NCBI GenBank assembly: GCA_934045905.1 | Contig: OW203767.1 | Span: 12,341,073 to 12,405,072, forward strand | DNA: 64,000 nucleotides | Direction: 5' to 3' | Origin: Leuctra nigra | Taxonomy: Eukaryota; Arthropoda; Insecta; Plecoptera; Leuctridae | Shown here: piece by piece, positions 60,292 to 64,000 of the stretch | Position numbering within the stretch: the first letter of the stretch is position 1 | How the letters are laid out: each line of letters starts with the position of its first letter | Program-made: the position numbers and the translations under genes | The notes under the pieces: generated by a model | What the model saw: the letters and a program-made list of their open reading frames with translations, nothing else | What the model was told of the DNA's origin: nothing | Databases searched by the model: none

Positions 60292-61781
60292 TTTAACGGC
60301 GCGTCGACAGCGAGGTCGTAATAATTAGTGCAGGACATGGGGAGGGGTCAACTAAAGGGGCACCGGTCCAGGGGAGTCCAGCACTGGTGGGAAGGCCAGT
60401 TCAGAATGGAAACATACCAGGGGAGTGAGGCTTCGGTACGGTGGGACCCGAAACCTGCTAATATGGGGAGGGCATGGGACCAGGTCGACCCTAAACTGCA
60501 CTTAGTTGGGACCAACTCGTAGTGTGAGTTGGCCCCTTTAGGCCCACCACCGCGTCAAGGAGGCAGTCCATTGGTGAGGTGTCAGATTATATGTGAAAGC
60601 AAGATCATTTCTTCAGATATTAGCTTTATTTCTATCTTATAATTATAGATATGGTATCCATGAGGCAGTCAGAGATGTAGAGGGGGAGGGGAAGGAAATA
60701 ATTAAAATATGTAATTTTACATGTAATGCTGAAAAAGGAAATTGAATTATGGGGAAAGCTCTGCCCAGAAAACATGACGCGTTTGTTATTGCAACTGTCT
60801 GGGGGTTACAGTTAACATCTGCTTCTAGTGCATTACTAATTAGTTTTAACGGAAATTACCCATTTGTGTAAAAGAAAGTATTTTGAATATAATGAAAAAC
60901 GGGGGTTTGTTAAAAATATTACATATTTAAAGAGTTTGAGCTTCAGATTAAAGTGCGATGCTGTTTTAAAACATGTGTTAGACAGAGCGCACATCTGCAG
61001 CTGGTTTTCAAGGTGGAAGAGAAATATCTACCATATTCCCCCTAAGCAGCGCACATCCCATTTCTATGCTCATATTAAATTGTTTGTCCTTCTCCAAAGT
61101 AAGTTTATCAAGTGAAACACATGGAGTACCCAACGTGGTGGCCATCGACGTAAAATATCTGTTATGAAAGCTTTTAACGGCGTCATTGATTGCATTGCTG
61201 AATATTAAAACTGTGTGTTTTCTTTATAGCAACGTTAGTGCTTTTGAGTAAGGACGATGTACTTCTCAGAAAGTAAAATAAATTAAACATTAGACTAAAA
61301 TGAAACGCAGGGAGTACAAAACGGGGTGGCCATCGACACTAAATATTTATTATGAAAACAATGTTAGACGGCTGCCTAATGCCATTATTATTTGATTATT
61401 AAAACACTCTTTGAAAACACAACTGATACGTGTCCTCTTCTTTCCACAGAGCGCAGTTTCGTAAAGAAGATCGCCATCCCCTTCCTGTTCGGTCTGAAGT
61501 TCAACGCCACCGCCCTCATCCCCCTCGCCTTGGCCTTGATCGCCCTGAAGACATGGAAGGCGCTGACACTCGGCCTGCTGTCCGTGGTGCTGTCGGGCGC
61601 CATCTTGTTGTTCAAGTACACCAAGCCCAAGGTGCACTACGAGATCGCTCACTACGCGCACCATCCTCACCATCTGCCCATTGAGCATGCGCAACCCTGG
61701 GAGCATCAGCATCAGCCCTATGCGCCGCATGTGCGAGCAGACCATGTACAGGATATTGCGTACAATGCGTATAAACAGTAG
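58733..61781 (+). CDS. Osiris-family (DUF1676) protein, complete
   Basis: Three exons: 58733-59020, 60047-60245 and 61450-61781 (stop). Donors are GTGAGT and GTAAGT, acceptors GCGCAG and CCACAG; phases 0 and 1 agree, giving 272 aa. The signal peptide is [21 protein letters not shown]50 and C58 form the CX7C pair. Exon 2 is an amphipathic helical region ([17 protein letters not shown]). Exon 3 opens with a basic patch (RSFVKK) and then the DUF1676 hydrophobic core ([35 protein letters not shown]). The tail is His-rich and ends [11 protein letters not shown], a variant of the Osiris AQxLAY motif. It is the only Osiris gene here on the plus strand and the most compact. A secretory or endomembrane role in cuticle-forming cells is expected; no paralogue number is assigned. 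Confidence 0.93.
60251..60290 (+). repeat. TAG microsatellite abutting a splice donor
   Basis: About 13 copies of TAG begin immediately after GTAAG, the 5' splice site of intron 2 of the 272-aa Osiris gene. Confidence 0.95.
60300..60560 (+). other. GC-rich unexplained block within the intron
   Basis: A strongly GC-rich stretch in an otherwise AT-rich intron, with GGGAGG/GGGGAG words and the inverted pair GACCAACTC...GAGTTGGCC. The open frame (64 codons) shows no known domain. It may be a repeat fragment. Confidence 0.3.
61112..61390 (+). repeat. Direct repeat pair in intron 2
   Basis: GGTGGCCATCGAC within about 75 similar bases occurs at 61113-61190 and again at 61302-61385, spaced by about 190 bases. 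It ends shortly before the exon 3 acceptor. Confidence 0.6.
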
Positions 61782-61830
61782 GAGTGTGGATCTAGGGAGG
61801 TGTTATTTAAATTAATTTATGAATTTGTCT

Positions 61831-61847
61831 AATAAAATGTTAATAAA
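61831..61847 (+). terminator. Poly(A) signals of the 272-aa Osiris gene
   Basis: Two AATAAA hexamers at 61831-61836 and 61842-61847, 50-60 bases past the stop. Confidence 0.65.
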
Positions 61848-62101
61848 ATTTATTTAAATTAATGTCGTGAATGTTGTGTTATCTTATTTTCATAATTCAG
61901 TGTTCACTCAAACTTGAGTGCATATAATCAAGTTTTTCCAAACCTTCAGTGGATATTCGAGAAGAGTATCGGGATATTTACTTTGAAAACGTCTCAAATT
62001 CCAAATCGTTTATAGCTTCCACCAATATAGATAATAAATAAAACCTTTGTAGGAAACTTCGACGCTTCGTATTAGTATTTGTTTGTATCACTGAATAATA
62101 A

Positions 62102-63090
62102 TTGAGCGAGCGTAGCGAGCGTCACCACGGTACTCTTATGGCACTTTCTCTGTGTGTTTGTTTTTTTTTTTTTTTTGTGGTCAAAGCCCAGGTCAAACCG
62201 CTCAAGCAATCGATCTGAAATTTTGTACACATACTAACGTACTCTATGCGGTCCCTGGGATCGTTTTTGAACGGGCTCCCGTGATTGGTTCAAATTTAAA
62301 AAAAATTATCTTTCGATTGGTTGCTTTGATCAATTTGAAATTTAGCAAAAACATTGCAACCAACATTGTACCCAATCATAAAAAGTTTCAGCCAATCCTC
62401 CTATTGGTTCAAATTTAAAACCATTTTTCATGTGATTTTTTACATTTAAACTAGAACAGATGGACCGATCAACTTAAAACTTTGCGTGGTCATTGGTACC
62501 AACATTTATGGTATTTTTGCCAATTTTCAGCCTAATCTGTCATTATTTTCAAAAGTTTTGTCATTTTAAGGTCATTTTATTCCATAATCTTGAAAAATGT
62601 ATACTAAATTGTCATCCCTGCCTTCTTTAAGCTTCTGTTCCAAGGCAAGGCCTGTAGAGCAGCCAAGCTATCCACAATGTACAGTAAAACTAGCGCATAA
62701 AATCGGATGCAGTACGAAGGCCAAATCCTCTAATTGGTTTAAGTTTAAATAATGTCTTCTGATTGGTCGACAATAAAAATGTTCACATTAAGTTCAAATT
62801 TTGCTTGGTGATCAAGACCAACATAATATTAAATTTTACATATTGTAAGCCCAATCAGTCAAGTATTAATTGTAATTTTACGAGTTTAGTATGGGATGTC
62901 ACAAGAGATTTCTGGAGAAGTTATGTAGGTAAGACTTCACGACACAATGGATCTGTTATTCATCCAGAGTATTATGGAGATTGAAAAATTGCAGAGAAAA
63001 TCGTCTTGTGCCGTGTCGTGCATCGTTACTATGGGGATGTTGCATGTTCTGTGCTCGCTCATCAACGCGTTACACTGAGCGTTTTCCTAG
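62102..63090 (+). mobile_element. Helitron-like non-autonomous element, copy 3
   Basis: Begins TTGAGCGAGCGTAGCGAGCG and ends with the hairpin CGCTCA...TGAGCG, then TTTTCCTAG followed by T. It is closely similar to the 15.2-kb copy along its full length, in opposite orientation. The apparent open frames are shared with that copy and look fortuitous. Confidence 0.68.
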
Positions 63091-63304
63091 TTTACAATGA
63101 TTTGATGAGTTGTTGAAGCAGTGATTTCCCTATTGTACATAATTTTCTTACCACAGCTTGTGTAATACACCTTTTGTAAGATACAGCACAAATAAAAATA
63201 AAAATTATACTAACACAATTGCACCTGATTTTTTTTCTTAAAAGTTAACAATGTACTACTGAATGCCATATTTTTCAAAGGATTAAAATAATTCATCACC
63301 ATCG

Positions 63305-63885
63305 ACAATGAAAGTCTGAAAATCGAACATTTTTCTAAAGAATACAATTAACGTAGGACCCACTTCCAATAGTTCCTATACCGGTTTCCCATAAACCAAA
63401 ATGGGGATTTGACCGGCTTCTTTTGACGCTGACCCTACATACCTATACGTGCAATTAACGAAGTAAACTTTAACTCCTCTTGAAACTTTATTGGCACATT
63501 GGCAACTGTACTTGATTTTTTCTTGAAAATTTAAAAATTTCATAAACTATTATATTTTTTTAATTATTGAAGTAAATAATAGACCACATTTAAAATTATC
63601 TAGTTAGCTCTGCTTTTCAAAAAATTTCATATGCAGTACCGTGATCCTCATATTATCTATTCATGTTATGATCCATTGTTGAAAAACACTAATAGATATG
63701 AGGATCACGGTACTGCATGTGAAATTTTTTGAAAAGCAGAGCTATCTAGATAATTTAAAATGTGGTCTATTCATAGCCATCAACAATCAAAACATGAAAA
63801 TTGAAAATTGTTCTAAATAACAAAATTAAAGTAAATAGGTAACAAAAATTAACGAAGTAAACTTAAACTCCTCTTGCAACTATTT
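63305..63885. repeat. Direct repeats around a palindromic MITE
   Basis: A palindrome (about 63582-63770) has arms of about 80 bp: ATAGACCACATTT...GCAGTACCGTGATCCTCATA and its complement. On either side, AATTAACGAAGTAAACTTTA (63450) and AATTAACGAAGTAAACTTAA (63850) are near-identical, as are the ACCATCGACAATGAAA and GCCATCAACAATCAAA contexts. Confidence 0.65.
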
Positions 63886-64000
63886 AATTTATCGATGTGT
63901 TTTTGAAATATCTCGTCGACAAGACTTTGCGGTGGAGGTGCCATGTTTCACCCTCCATTAATATTGCTGCTATTGGTCCAACGATAACATAAGGCCCATC

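Noticed and set aside
62152..62984. Open frames of 88 and 73 codons that recur almost identically at 15.35-16.25 kb
   Set aside because: Their conservation is explained by the shared Helitron-like repeat, and they resemble no protein family.

Overview
This is AT-rich nuclear DNA from an insect. The strongest evidence is part of an Osiris (DUF1676) gene cluster, a family known only from insects, together with an insect gustatory receptor and a dense load of MITEs, tRNA-derived SINEs and Helitron-like repeats. Intron sizes of 1-8 kb and the repeat load would suit a hemimetabolous insect such as a hemipteran, but the order cannot be proved from sequence alone. No bacterial, viral or CRISPR features were seen.

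Layout. (1) 603-1197, minus: first coding exon of an Osiris gene that continues off the left edge. (2) 1.3-9.7 kb: intergenic and repeat DNA with an isolated histone-type 3' stem-loop at 4475-4490 and a SINE at about 6.0 kb. (3) 9957-12107, minus: a complete five-exon gustatory receptor (407 aa). (4) 13676-20045, minus, with an inferred 5' UTR exon at 21196-21287: a complete Osiris gene (371 aa) whose introns carry three small MITEs and two Helitron-like elements. (5) 23997-38461, minus: a four-exon, 532-aa gene that starts like an Osiris protein but ends in a different cysteine-containing module and a charged coiled coil. (6) 38.5-58.6 kb: about 20 kb without a confident gene, holding a 400-bp palindrome, two copies of a composite fold-back repeat (one with five CRE/ETS-like sites), a hAT-like MITE nested in a SINE, a minisatellite and two exon-like islands. 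(7) 58733-61781, plus: a complete three-exon Osiris gene (272 aa). (8) 62.1-63.9 kb: a third Helitron-like copy and a palindromic MITE between direct repeats.

All gene models were assembled by hand from open frames, GT/AG sites and codon phase. Phases agree at every junction, and each complete model adds up to a whole number of codons. The four Osiris-type genes share a signal peptide, a CX7C cysteine pair and, wherever the exon is in the window, a phase-1 intron before the hydrophobic exon. Osiris proteins are known as secretory or endomembrane proteins of cuticle-forming epidermal cells, so these genes are probably co-expressed. The gustatory receptor is functionally unrelated to its neighbours.
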